Source: Pelobacter seleniigenes DSM 18267
GTDB taxonomy: Bacteria > Desulfobacterota > Desulfuromonadia > Desulfuromonadales > Geopsychrobacteraceae
Assembly: GCF_000711225.1 (NCBI RefSeq)
Contig: NZ_JOMG01000002.1
Span: 756,501-820,500, forward strand
Length of the DNA stretch: 64,000 nt
Direction: 5' to 3'
Both the position numbers and the translations under genes were made by a program. Under the pieces are notes generated by a model that saw nothing but the letters and a program-made list of their open reading frames with translations, did not search any database and was not told where the DNA came from. Positions 56,201-63,935 of the stretch are shown piece by piece (position 1 is the stretch's first letter; each line of letters opens with the position of its first letter).

Positions 56201-56826
56201 GACAGGGCACGGCGGCGATGAGCGGCAACCAGCTCATCATTGATCATGTGGCGCATGTCGTCTTGAGTCAGTTCTTCGATTTTCTGAATTTCGTGAGAGG
56301 TACGGAAACCGTCGAAGAAATGCAGCACCGGAACCCGGGACTCAAGCGTTGCAGCCTGGGCAATCAGCGCAAAGTCCATGACTTCCTGCGGGTTGTTCGA
56401 GCAAAGCATGGTCCAACCGGTTGAACGGCAGGCCATGACGTCGGAATGATCGCCGAAAATCGACAGCGCTGAAGTGGCCAGCGCACGAGCGGAGACATGG
56501 AAAACCGTCGGAGTCAATTCCCCGGCAATTTTGAACATGTTCGGGATCATCAGCAACAGGCCCTGAGATGCGGTGAACGTAGTGGTCATGGCACCTGCTT
56601 GGAGAGCACCGTGAACGGCACCTGCCGCACCACCTTCAGACTGCAGCTCAACAACCTTGGGAACGGTTCCCCAGATGTTTTTTTGACCGACAGCACTCTT
56701 GGCGTCGGAAATCTCTCCCATAACCGATGACGGGGTAATGGGATAGATGGCAATAACCTCATTGGTCGCATGTGCTACATGCGCTGCTGCGGCATTACCG
56801 TCAATGTTGACCATCTTTCGAGACAT
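53251..56826 (-). CDS. nifJ: Pyruvate:ferredoxin (flavodoxin) oxidoreductase
   Basis: Single-chain PFOR of 1191 residues that decarboxylates pyruvate to acetyl-CoA with ferredoxin reduction, central to anaerobic carbon flow. Domain order: domain I ([24 protein letters not shown]), II transketolase C-like, III gamma, EKR, the two-[4Fe-4S] ferredoxin domain ([13 protein letters not shown] and [12 protein letters not shown]), and the ThDP domain ([32 protein letters not shown]) with proximal-cluster Cys ([8 protein letters not shown], GCAAC). ATG 56826 follows GGAGG. It stands alone. Confidence 0.97.
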   Translation of the reverse strand: [1191 protein letters not shown]

Positions 56827-56977
56827 GTACACCTCCTTATACGGTGAGTAAATAACGCTCTTGATCTTTAGTGAAGAAAGAACGCGTTTCGAAGACCTCG
56901 TTGATAAACAGGCGTCCGCAAAGCGATATCGCTTTCCGGACACCGGGTTATTGTTTTATGAACTATACGAATAAGCC

Positions 56978-57577
56978 TCAAAGTTCACGACGACCATCCA
57001 CAGCCTGCTGAACAGTCCCTGAATCGATATATTCAAGATCGCTTCCGGTTGGAATTCCATGGGCCAGGCGCGAAACGCGCAGCCCTTTCTCTTTGAGAAT
57101 TTTTGCCAGGTATAACGCTGTCGCCTCACCTTCTACGGTGAAATTGGTCGCCAAGATGACTTCATCCACCTGGCCCTGCTCCAGTCGTTGCAGCAATTGA
57201 GGTATTTTCAAATCGTCCGGCCCTATTCCATCCAGCGGAGAGAGCGCACCGTGCAGGACATGATATAAACCTAGGAAAGAGCGACTTCGCTCTATCGCAA
57301 GCAGATCTTGCGGTTCTTCAACAATACAAAGCTTCTGTGCTTCACGCCCGTCATTGGAACAGATCTCACACAGTTCCTGTTCAGAGATATGAAAACACTG
57401 CTGACAGAAACGTACTTTGCTTTTCATTTCCAGCAATGCCGAAGCCAATGCCTCGACATCCTGCCGGGGCGCCCGCAGCAAATGAAACGCCAAGCGGGCT
57501 GCTGTCTTGTTGCCAACCCCTGGAAGCTTGCTTAATTCAGCCTCCAAGCGGGCAAAAGACGGAAGCGAGCCTAACAT
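56978..57577 (-). CDS. recR: Recombination protein RecR
   Basis: RecFOR-pathway DNA clamp of 199 residues: helix-hairpin-helix (LEAELSKLPGVGNKTAARLAFHLL in segments), four-Cys zinc finger (CQQC and CEIC), and the Toprim domain (KLCIVEEPQDLLAIERS, EVILATNFTVEGEATALYL). It belongs to the conserved dnaX-ybaB-recR order, though 284 bp separate it from ybaB. Confidence 0.96.
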   Translation of the reverse strand: MLGSLPSFARLEAELSKLPGVGNKTAARLAFHLLRAPRQDVEALASALLEMKSKVRFCQQCFHISEQELCEICSNDGREAQKLCIVEEPQDLLAIERSRSFLGLYHVLHGALSPLDGIGPDDLKIPQLLQRLEQGQVDEVILATNFTVEGEATALYLAKILKEKGLRVSRLAHGIPTGSDLEYIDSGTVQQAVDGRREL

Positions 57578-57766
57578 GAAATCTCTCCTAAATCCAATAG
57601 TTTGAGCAGTCGGAAAGTTTTTTTCAGGGACGCTAAAACTTATGCAAATTTACCGTAGGCAGGGTGGACCATTGGTCTGACCAAAAAAAACCCTACCACT
57701 GCCTGCCATAGATTTCAATCTTTTTTTCAATCGCTTCCCGGCATCATCTCACTGTTCCCGAAACTG

Positions 57767-57807
57767 CGGGATCCTCGCAGAACACAAAAATGTCAGCGAG
57801 GATCCCG
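57767..57807. repeat. Hairpin between ybaB and recR
   Basis: CGGGATCCTCGC and GCGAGGATCCCG form a perfect 12-bp stem with a 17-nt loop. No T-run adjoins it. It may affect recR transcription within the operon. Confidence 0.45.
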
Positions 57808-57861
57808 AATTCCAGACCAGAAGCAAAGGAACGGTCTCCCAGGCTATTTGCCGACAGACGG

Positions 57862-58176
57862 CTAAAACAGCCCTGGTAGATTCATTCCCCCGGTGACCTT
57901 GCCCATTTCTTCCTGAATCATCTCCTGGCTTTTCTTGATCGCTTCATTAACCGCCGCCAGCACCAGATCTTGCAGCATTTCGACATCCTCGGGGTCGACA
58001 ACATCCTTTTCGATCTTCAATTCAAGCAATTGCTGCTTGCCGTTGACGCGGGCAGTGACCATCCCCCCGCCTGCGGTCGCCTCGACCTCTTTGGTTTCGA
58101 GTTCCTGCTGAACCCGAGCGATACGCGCCTGCATCTGCTGCGCCTGCTTCATGATATTGCCAAGACCTTTTGCCAT
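57862..58176 (-). CDS. ybaB: YbaB/EbfC nucleoid-associated protein
   Basis: A 104-residue DNA-binding protein of the YbaB/EbfC family: [42 protein letters not shown] in segments, [26 protein letters not shown] in segments, and GMNLPGLF at the end. The position between dnaX and recR is widely conserved. Confidence 0.96.
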   Translation of the reverse strand: MAKGLGNIMKQAQQMQARIARVQQELETKEVEATAGGGMVTARVNGKQQLLELKIEKDVVDPEDVEMLQDLVLAAVNEAIKKSQEMIQEEMGKVTGGMNLPGLF

Positions 58177-58358
58177 CCTGCTATCCTCCGTGTCGGTTAT
58201 ATTTGTTCAATTTAAAGGTAACGAATCCTTCAACCCCGCCTGTACCGACGAAGCGAAAACCACCTCGCACAGTATCGCCTGTATTCACTAAAACCCAGCT
58301 GCCGCAGGGTCACGTCCCGCAACCCAATCCCCTGCGCAAAACACTTTTTGCAATGCTC

Positions 58359-60032
58359 TCAGACATAGCCTTTATCAATTGGTTTAACCGTCTCTATCTG
58401 CCCCTCAAAGATGTCCAGTGCCGCCTTGATCAGGGGGTGCTCAACGGCATTTTCACGCAATTTTTTCTGCCGATCACTCTCCTGCCGAGCCCGCTCCTGA
58501 TGCAATGACAGTGGTGCTTTTTCGCCGTTGGCGACCTTTTCCACATCGACCGTAACGGCAGCGCCAAAATACTCACTGGCCATCTTGTCGAGCTGCTGGC
58601 GCATCTCACTATCGGCAAGGACATAGAACCGCTCCGGCATACCGATTTTAAGGTGTGGCACCGCCAGGTTCAAAACACTGGACTGTTCCAGCAACGCAGA
58701 AATCCTCGGTCGTCGCTGTTGCTTCACAAATTCGACCAGCCCTGCCCAGCTTTTTTCATGTCCGGTTTCTTCCGCAGGCAGGGCCTCAGGCTTTTTTCCT
58801 GCAGACTCCTGTGGGGGTGGAGTATCCGGTTCCGGTGGAGCCGGCCGCTGCGGCGGGGACGCAGCCCTGGCGCCACCGGACTCGTGAGCAAGACGCTTTT
58901 CCAGGCTTTCCAGGCGCCCGATCAAAGTCGCGACATCAATACCGGCCGGCAAGGTGGCCAACCGCACCAGCACCATCTCCATGGTCAGGCGAGGATAATT
59001 GGAGGTGGCCAAATCGGCTTCCGCCCGAATCAAAATGGCCAGAATCCGTTGGAGATCCTCCAGGCCGATATCCGCCACCAGAGAACGCAGCTCCTGCAAT
59101 TCGGAAGCACTGTAATCAACCAGATCTTCGGGCGCGGGGACAACCTTGATAATGACCAGCGTACGTACCAGTTCAACCAGCTGCTGATTGAACTGCCGAA
59201 ATGAATGGCCATGCTCATCGATCTTCTGGATCAGCGCCAATGCCTGGCGGGGATCACGATCAAAAATCGCCTCAACCGCAGCCAGGAGCAGCCGACGACT
59301 GACCAGTCCGAGCAGCCCCTGCAATTCATCATCCTCGACCTTGTCTCCACAGAAAGCGATCACCTGATCCAGGGTCGACAGTGCATCACGCATACTGCCA
59401 CCGCCATTCCTGGCGATAATCGCCAACCCGGCATCGGACACCTCAAGGCCTTCCTCGGTCACGATAAAACGCAACCGCTCAACCAGAGGTTCCATGGCGA
59501 TTTTTTTAAAGTCAAAGCGTTGACAACGAGACAGGATCGTAATCGGGATTTTGTGCGGCTCAGTCGTGGCAAAAATGAATTTGGCGTGTTCCGGAGGCTC
59601 TTCAAGAGTCTTCAACAGGGCATTGAAGGCGTTAATTGAGAGCATATGAACTTCATCAATGATGAAAATCTTATAGCGCGACTGGGAGGGCAGATAGCGG
59701 ATATTTTCACGCAAATCCCGGATATCATCGACACCGGTATTGGAGGCACCGTCAATCTCCAGAACGTCAATACCCTGGCTTCCGGTAATATCGACACAGG
59801 ACGGGCAGACCCCGCAGGGCTCGGTCGTCGGTCCCTGCTGACAGTTCAGGGCCTTGGCAAAGATTCGCGCGGCCGAGGTTTTGCCAACTCCGCGGGCACC
59901 GGTGAAAAGAAAGGCATGGTGAACCCGATCCGCGGTAATAGCGTTCTTCAGGGTTTGACTGACATGTTCCTGGCCGACAAGGTCATCAAATTGTTGTGGC
60001 CGCCACTTACGTGCCAGAACCAGATAGGACAT
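58359..60032 (-). CDS. dnaX: DNA polymerase III subunits tau/gamma
   Basis: Clamp-loader ATPase of 557 residues. Motifs are VGQEHVSQTLKNAI, Walker A GARGVGKTSAAR, the zinc-binding Cys set (CQQG, CGVCPSC), Walker B IIDEVHML, sensor 1 FIFATTEPHKIPITILSRCQRF (in part), and GGSMRDALSTLDQ. A Pro-rich linker at about 385-415 precedes the C-terminal tau domain. The linker holds an A AAA AAG heptamer at codons 412-414, allowing a -1 frameshift product of 415 residues. Confidence 0.95.
   Translation of the reverse strand: MSYLVLARKWRPQQFDDLVGQEHVSQTLKNAITADRVHHAFLFTGARGVGKTSAARIFAKALNCQQGPTTEPCGVCPSCVDITGSQGIDVLEIDGASNTGVDDIRDLRENIRYLPSQSRYKIFIIDEVHMLSINAFNALLKTLEEPPEHAKFIFATTEPHKIPITILSRCQRFDFKKIAMEPLVERLRFIVTEEGLEVSDAGLAIIARNGGGSMRDALSTLDQVIAFCGDKVEDDELQGLLGLVSRRLLLAAVEAIFDRDPRQALALIQKIDEHGHSFRQFNQQLVELVRTLVIIKVVPAPEDLVDYSASELQELRSLVADIGLEDLQRILAILIRAEADLATSNYPRLTMEMVLVRLATLPAGIDVATLIGRLESLEKRLAHESGGARAASPPQRPAPPEPDTPPPQESAGKKPEALPAEETGHEKSWAGLVEFVKQQRRPRISALLEQSSVLNLAVPHLKIGMPERFYVLADSEMRQQLDKMASEYFGAAVTVDVEKVANGEKAPLSLHQERARQESDRQKKLRENAVEHPLIKAALDIFEGQIETVKPIDKGYV
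58786..58808 (-). promoter_or_regulatory. Candidate programmed -1 frameshift site in dnaX
   Basis: The heptamer A AAA AAG (58797-58791) is in the correct zero frame (codons GGA AAA AAG). AGGAG lies 8 nt upstream. After slipping, reading continues GCC then TGA (58788-58786), giving a gamma-like product ending Lys-Lys-Ala. The E. coli dnaX site has the same heptamer, an upstream Shine-Dalgarno-like element and a near-immediate stop. A downstream stem-loop is not obvious. Confidence 0.65.
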
Positions 60033-60276
60033 GACTCTCCTTAAACCCTTGCAGATACAGTAACAATGAATCCAAATGAAATCATTCGGCGAATTTGCAG
60101 CTCATTGACTGCACAGCACAAATTTAATGTGCAGATCGAACTTCGCCAGAGACCGCCAGCCGCCCGAAGGTGGAACTCTTACCCGGCCTGCAGTGAAAGT
60201 GATAATAAAAGCATGAATCGGAGATTGGGACAAGCAGGATTCAACGGAACGCGGCCACACGCTTGACAAAAAAATT

Positions 60277-60402
60277 GCCGGCACAAGTGACAGCCAGGCA
60301 CCCCCGCGGCACACGTCCAAAACCGCTACCGCTGCTCCCTTCCGGGCCTGACGGGGTTTACGGTCGTCCGTTGCGCGGGACCCGGCTGTCACTTCTACCG
60401 GC
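60277..60402 (-). ncRNA. ffs: Signal recognition particle RNA (4.5S type)
   Basis: The minus strand contains the conserved domain IV core GTCAGGCCCGGAAGGGAGCAGC (in two overlapping parts: GTCAGGCCCGGAAGG and GGAGCAGC) flanked by long pairing arms, with ends GCCGGTAGAAGTGACAGCC and GGCTGTCACTTGTGCCGGC complementary over most of their length. A T-run follows. It lies 244 nt upstream of dnaX, the standard synteny. Ends are approximate. Confidence 0.92.
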
Positions 60403-60821
60403 AACTTTCAATCCCACAAGCAATCCACGCATAAAGCATGATTGCTTTTGCCTTTTCACCAGCAACCTGTAATGACTGGCCCAGAGTTGCTCGGGAAAAG
60501 GGATGGTCGTTACGAAGGAGTGGAAAATCGAGGGCAGATTTGCGAAAGATTGAGGTGCCTAGCCGGAGGCTAAGTGCCGAAAAGCTATCGGAAATATGAA
60601 CCGATTTGCCACTTCTGCAGTAGACCAGCACTTTTTCTGATCAACTCAATTAAATTCTGGCGGAGAGGGGGGATTCGTCCACTTCGTCATCGGCATCACG
60701 CCGTTGACTGCGTCGACTCCCCTGCACTCGCTGACGCGGACATCCTGTCCGCTATTCTGACATTCAGTCAGCGCTCGCTCCGCTTCGAATCCCCCACAGG
60801 GAATCCGGTTTTAATAAATTC
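60403..60821. other. Intergenic region between ffs and tRNA-Ser
   Basis: About 420 bp. It holds a 27-bp copy of the tRNA-Ser 3' end at 60651-60677 and a 137-bp segment with small inverted repeats (GCGGACA/TGTCCGC, CTGAC/GTCAG). No gene was seen. Confidence 0.55.
60651..60677. repeat. Duplicate of tRNA-Ser 3' end
   Basis: The 27-bp stretch matches 60815-60842 (28 bp) except for one G in a homopolymer. It covers 20 nt of the tRNA-Ser 3' end and seven trailer bases. Same orientation, 164 bp apart. Confidence 0.75.
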
Positions 60822-60909
<88 letters not shown>

Positions 60910-60957
60910 GCGAGTTGCAGACATTACACTAACCGGATTGGGGCTGTAAAGATTTTT

Positions 60958-61248
60958 TTACTCTCCCTGCCCGGTTTCATAACGCCCGTTCAAACGATAT
61001 AGGAAAGCCAGAATTTCGGCAATAACCTGAAATAGTTCAGGGGGGATACTTTGTCCCACCGGAATCCGGCCCAGAATTTCCATCATATCCGGATCTTCGA
61101 CAATATCGACGCCGGCGGCCCTGGCCGCAGCCAGAATCTGTTCCGCCAAGTCTCCCCGCCCGGCAGCTGTCACCTGCGGAACCTTGCCGGAGTCCCGATC
61201 ATAATGCAAGGCCACCGCCTGCAGACGGCTCTTATCTTTACGATTCAT
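60958..61248 (-). CDS. FlhB-like C-terminal domain protein
   Basis: A 96-residue stand-alone copy of the cytoplasmic FlhB/YscU C-terminal domain: AVALHYDRDSGKVPQVTAAGRGDLAEQIL in segments, GVDIVEDPDMMEILGRIPVGQSIPPELFQVIAEIL in segments. The membrane part and the NPTH autocleavage motif are missing. It starts at the TGATG junction with the FliK-like gene. Such pairs (Bacillus YlqG-YlqH type) occur near flagellar genes and may assist or replace the specificity switch. Confidence 0.9.
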   Translation of the reverse strand: MNRKDKSRLQAVALHYDRDSGKVPQVTAAGRGDLAEQILAAARAAGVDIVEDPDMMEILGRIPVGQSIPPELFQVIAEILAFLYRLNGRYETGQGE

Positions 61249-63236
61249 CAGATCCTCGCATCCAGCAGGCTCTTGTATCCGGGCAAGACCCGCTGTTGCA
61301 ACTGCGCTGCCGGATGTCTGGCGTCTGCACTGAAACTGAGCGCGCGCAAAGGAGTAAAGGCTAAGGCCTGTTCCAGATCCCCGCTGAATTTCTGTAAAAA
61401 GTTCATCTTTTCCTGATTCTCACCAGCCAGGCGTAACCGCAAGCCCTGCCGGTCATAAAGCAGATCAACGCGTAAATTCCCCAAAGCGGACAACCGCAGC
61501 GACAGCGAGACCTGCAGGGACGTTTCATTATCGGTCCGTCCCTCTTCGTGGTGATCCTGATTTTTTGCCAGCAGATAGCCCTCTTCAAGCTCGTGAAACG
61601 GCAACGGCAAAAACATCAACTGCTGCTCTGCCAAACGGCCACGACAGAGTTGCAAAACTTCAATGCGGTGCAACGGCTCCTCTACATTCCGATCCGGAAG
61701 ACTGCGGATTTTCAGCAGAGTCTCGTGCAAATGCTTCAGGATATCAGGATCCTGCAAACGAAAAGAATTTTTCTCAAAAGCCAGGCCGAACAGCAAAGAG
61801 AAGACTCCTAGCTGCTCAATAATCGGCGCGACAGCCCGCGACGAAGAAGCCTGCGCTAAGGTTTGCACCAGACTGTCAAGAACCGGCAAACTCGCAAACA
61901 TATCCGGCTGCAGGTGTTTCAAGCGAGCAACCGCCCCTTCCAATCGTCCCAAAAGGTCGGGAGGAACAGCCGTCCCCGGCTCAAGCCGCTTTAGCTGTCC
62001 CAGCAAGGCTTCAATTTCGGGAGGACCGGCCGCCGGAACAACGCTGCCGGAACTGGTGCTGAGTGGAGCGGCCTGGACCGCTACGGGCGGAGAGGGCGCA
62101 GGAAGCTCGCCCCGGATTGAGGTAAATCCACTCGGCAGCAACGGTGCGGCCGGAATAGACCCTGTCGGCCTGAGCGGAATCTGCAATTCTGGTAAGGGGC
62201 GCTGCTCAGGAAGGTGAGGCCTGACCTCGGTTGCGGGCTGCTGAACGGCTGCAGAGCGGTAAGCGCGTGGCAGGCCTTGGGCCAATCTGGCGGGCATAGA
62301 GCCGGATTTTGCAGCAACCTGAACCGCGTCGTCCCGATTTGCTGGAGGAGTCTGCAAAAAATCCTGGGAAAAAACTTTCGGCTCGACCGCCTTGCTCAAT
62401 GTCGTCGCGAAACGCTGTAAATCTGTTGCCAGCTGAGGGGTGATGGAGGGGCTCTCCTGCAGCCTGAGGACCACCGCAAGCAACTGCCGGGAGAAAGCCG
62501 GGGGAATCTCAAGGGATTGAAATTCCTGTCGCAACTGGGTTAAAAGAGTTCGAGTCCGGGTGTGCCAGCCGGCCCCGGCCGGCTCCGACTTGTCCAATGC
62601 CCCGAGCTGATCCCGGAAGGCGTTGAGCAATTGCAGAATATGCCGGAAAGCGCCGGGATCTTCGTCCTGGCGAAAGGCCTCCGGCAGGCCAGCTTGTGCC
62701 AGTTCCGGCAGCTCTGCCGGCTGAGAGAAAGCGGGAGATTCCCCCCTCACTCCGAAGCTGCGCAAAAAAACCGCCACCTTGTCCCACAAGGCAGAAGGCA
62801 ATTCATTTTCCAGGCTGGTGACGTTTTGCAAATGAGCAAAAAGCGTAACCAACGCTTTGACCTGCGGAGTTTGCTCCGGGGACTCGTCAAGAACGTTCGC
62901 CAGCTGAGTCCAGTCATACGACCGCGTCAACAGCGGCAGCAATCGCTCCAGGCTGCTGTCAGCGGCACCATCGACAACCTTAAACTCCAGCTGCGGCTGT
63001 GTCTGGAGAACCTGCAAGAGTAACTTCTGGCCGGGCTGCAGTTCCTGTTCACCCCGGGCAAGATAACGCTGATCAAGAATTTCCAGAACGGCATCCTGCC
63101 CCTTTTCAACGACGACAGCCTGAACAAACTGGGCAATCTGAAAGGTCTGCGGGCGAATTTCAGCAACCCTGCCGGAAACCTCGGTTCCGCGCACAAAAAG
63201 ATTCGCCGGTAATTTTTTACTGTCTACAACTGTCAT
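61248..63236 (-). CDS. FliK-like hook-length control protein
   Basis: A 662-residue protein. The N-terminal ~110 residues are structured (EVSGRVAEIRPQTFQIAQFVQ, LLLQVLQTQPQLEFKVV), a long Pro/Gln/Ala-rich linker spans about 300-430, and the C-terminal Flg_hook domain is at about 555-640 (VSLSLRLSALGNLRVDLLYDRQGLRLRLAGEN in segments). This is the FliK ruler-plus-switch architecture. It is coupled to the FlhB-like gene by TGATG. Confidence 0.85.
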   Translation of the reverse strand: MTVVDSKKLPANLFVRGTEVSGRVAEIRPQTFQIAQFVQAVVVEKGQDAVLEILDQRYLARGEQELQPGQKLLLQVLQTQPQLEFKVVDGAADSSLERLLPLLTRSYDWTQLANVLDESPEQTPQVKALVTLFAHLQNVTSLENELPSALWDKVAVFLRSFGVRGESPAFSQPAELPELAQAGLPEAFRQDEDPGAFRHILQLLNAFRDQLGALDKSEPAGAGWHTRTRTLLTQLRQEFQSLEIPPAFSRQLLAVVLRLQESPSITPQLATDLQRFATTLSKAVEPKVFSQDFLQTPPANRDDAVQVAAKSGSMPARLAQGLPRAYRSAAVQQPATEVRPHLPEQRPLPELQIPLRPTGSIPAAPLLPSGFTSIRGELPAPSPPVAVQAAPLSTSSGSVVPAAGPPEIEALLGQLKRLEPGTAVPPDLLGRLEGAVARLKHLQPDMFASLPVLDSLVQTLAQASSSRAVAPIIEQLGVFSLLFGLAFEKNSFRLQDPDILKHLHETLLKIRSLPDRNVEEPLHRIEVLQLCRGRLAEQQLMFLPLPFHELEEGYLLAKNQDHHEEGRTDNETSLQVSLSLRLSALGNLRVDLLYDRQGLRLRLAGENQEKMNFLQKFSGDLEQALAFTPLRALSFSADARHPAAQLQQRVLPGYKSLLDARI

Positions 63237-63240
63237 CTGT

Positions 63241-63300
63241 CCCTATCGGTCGTTGCCAAGCAAGACTTTATCCTTAACAAGATAGGGGAAAGGCCCTATC
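63241..63300 (-). promoter_or_regulatory. Possible Shine-Dalgarno sequestering switch
   Basis: On the minus strand: GATAGGG (63300-63294), CCCTATC (63287-63281) and GATAGGG (63247-63241). The last copy contains the AGGG of the FliK-like ribosome site, 5 nt before the ATG. The middle copy can pair with either, so the two hairpins exclude each other. Confidence 0.4.
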
Positions 63301-63335
63301 AGGGCTGCTCCAACGAACAGCAACTAAATAGTTTT

Positions 63336-63501
63336 CATCCGGAAACGGCCTTTTTCCGCCGTGGCGGTGTCAATCTGCGGGCTTATTTGTGTGGCGTAAA
63401 GAACTACGCCTCCGCATAAGCCCTTGATTTCCTTGCCACAACGAAAAATTGCTCGTTTCCAATCTGAAAACTTATGCGTTGGCATCCGGCGTTTCCGGAT
63501 G
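63336..63501. mobile_element. MITE-like or structured-RNA element
   Basis: Bounded by perfect 12-bp inverted repeats CATCCGGAAACG (63336-63347) and CGTTTCCGGATG (63490-63501). The interior folds as a long imperfect hairpin, with nested pairs GGGCTTAT/ATAAGCCC and GGCGTA/TACGCC. CAACTAAAT occurs just outside both ends (63321-63329 and 63504-63512), like a target duplication. No coding capacity. Confidence 0.5.
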
Positions 63502-63935
63502 CCAACTAAATGCACTTTCTTCAACGAACTCGGCGTCTTCCATCCTTTCCTGTCAATATTTCGACACTACAAAATCAAACTTCTCCTAAAACTTACAAGT
63601 CTGTCAAAAAAACTTTCCCACCCCGACCCCATTGCCGCTGGCACAAGCCCCGAACAAATAGGTCCCAGCCCGAGCCGAGCCACCTTGGGGAAGATTCTCA
63701 AAAAATTCATCATTCCCATTAAAATCAACAGGATAAGAAACAACCTCAAGTCACTTCCGCTTCCTCGCCCTGGCAGAGACAGGGGCAAAGCGATCTGCCA
63801 GGCAGACAATTCCCCACTTGGCACGGATTTAGCTAATACCTAAAAAAACTAAAGATTTTTTCACCGTCTGCCGAAAAACTGGAGAAGAGGGACTTTTCTT
63901 CGAAGTATATCGGGGAATGAAAGGAAATGAAAACC

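Larger units (their letters stand above)
63237..63935. other. Intergenic region upstream of the FliK-like gene
   Basis: About 700 bp. It contains three copies of a GATAGGG/CCCTATC motif next to the FliK-like start and a structured 166-bp element at 63336-63501. A 139-codon frame on the + strand from 63424 overlaps that element and has no family features, so no gene is called. Confidence 0.5.

Noticed and set aside
53494-56424. Two very long open frames (446 and 523 codons) on the + strand, antisense to nifJ
   Set aside because: They mirror the codon structure of nifJ, have no ribosome sites, family motifs or independent composition, and nifJ itself is unmistakable.
63424-63843. A 139-codon + strand frame upstream of the last gene
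   Set aside because: It overlaps the structured inverted-repeat element and has no recognisable features or ribosome site.
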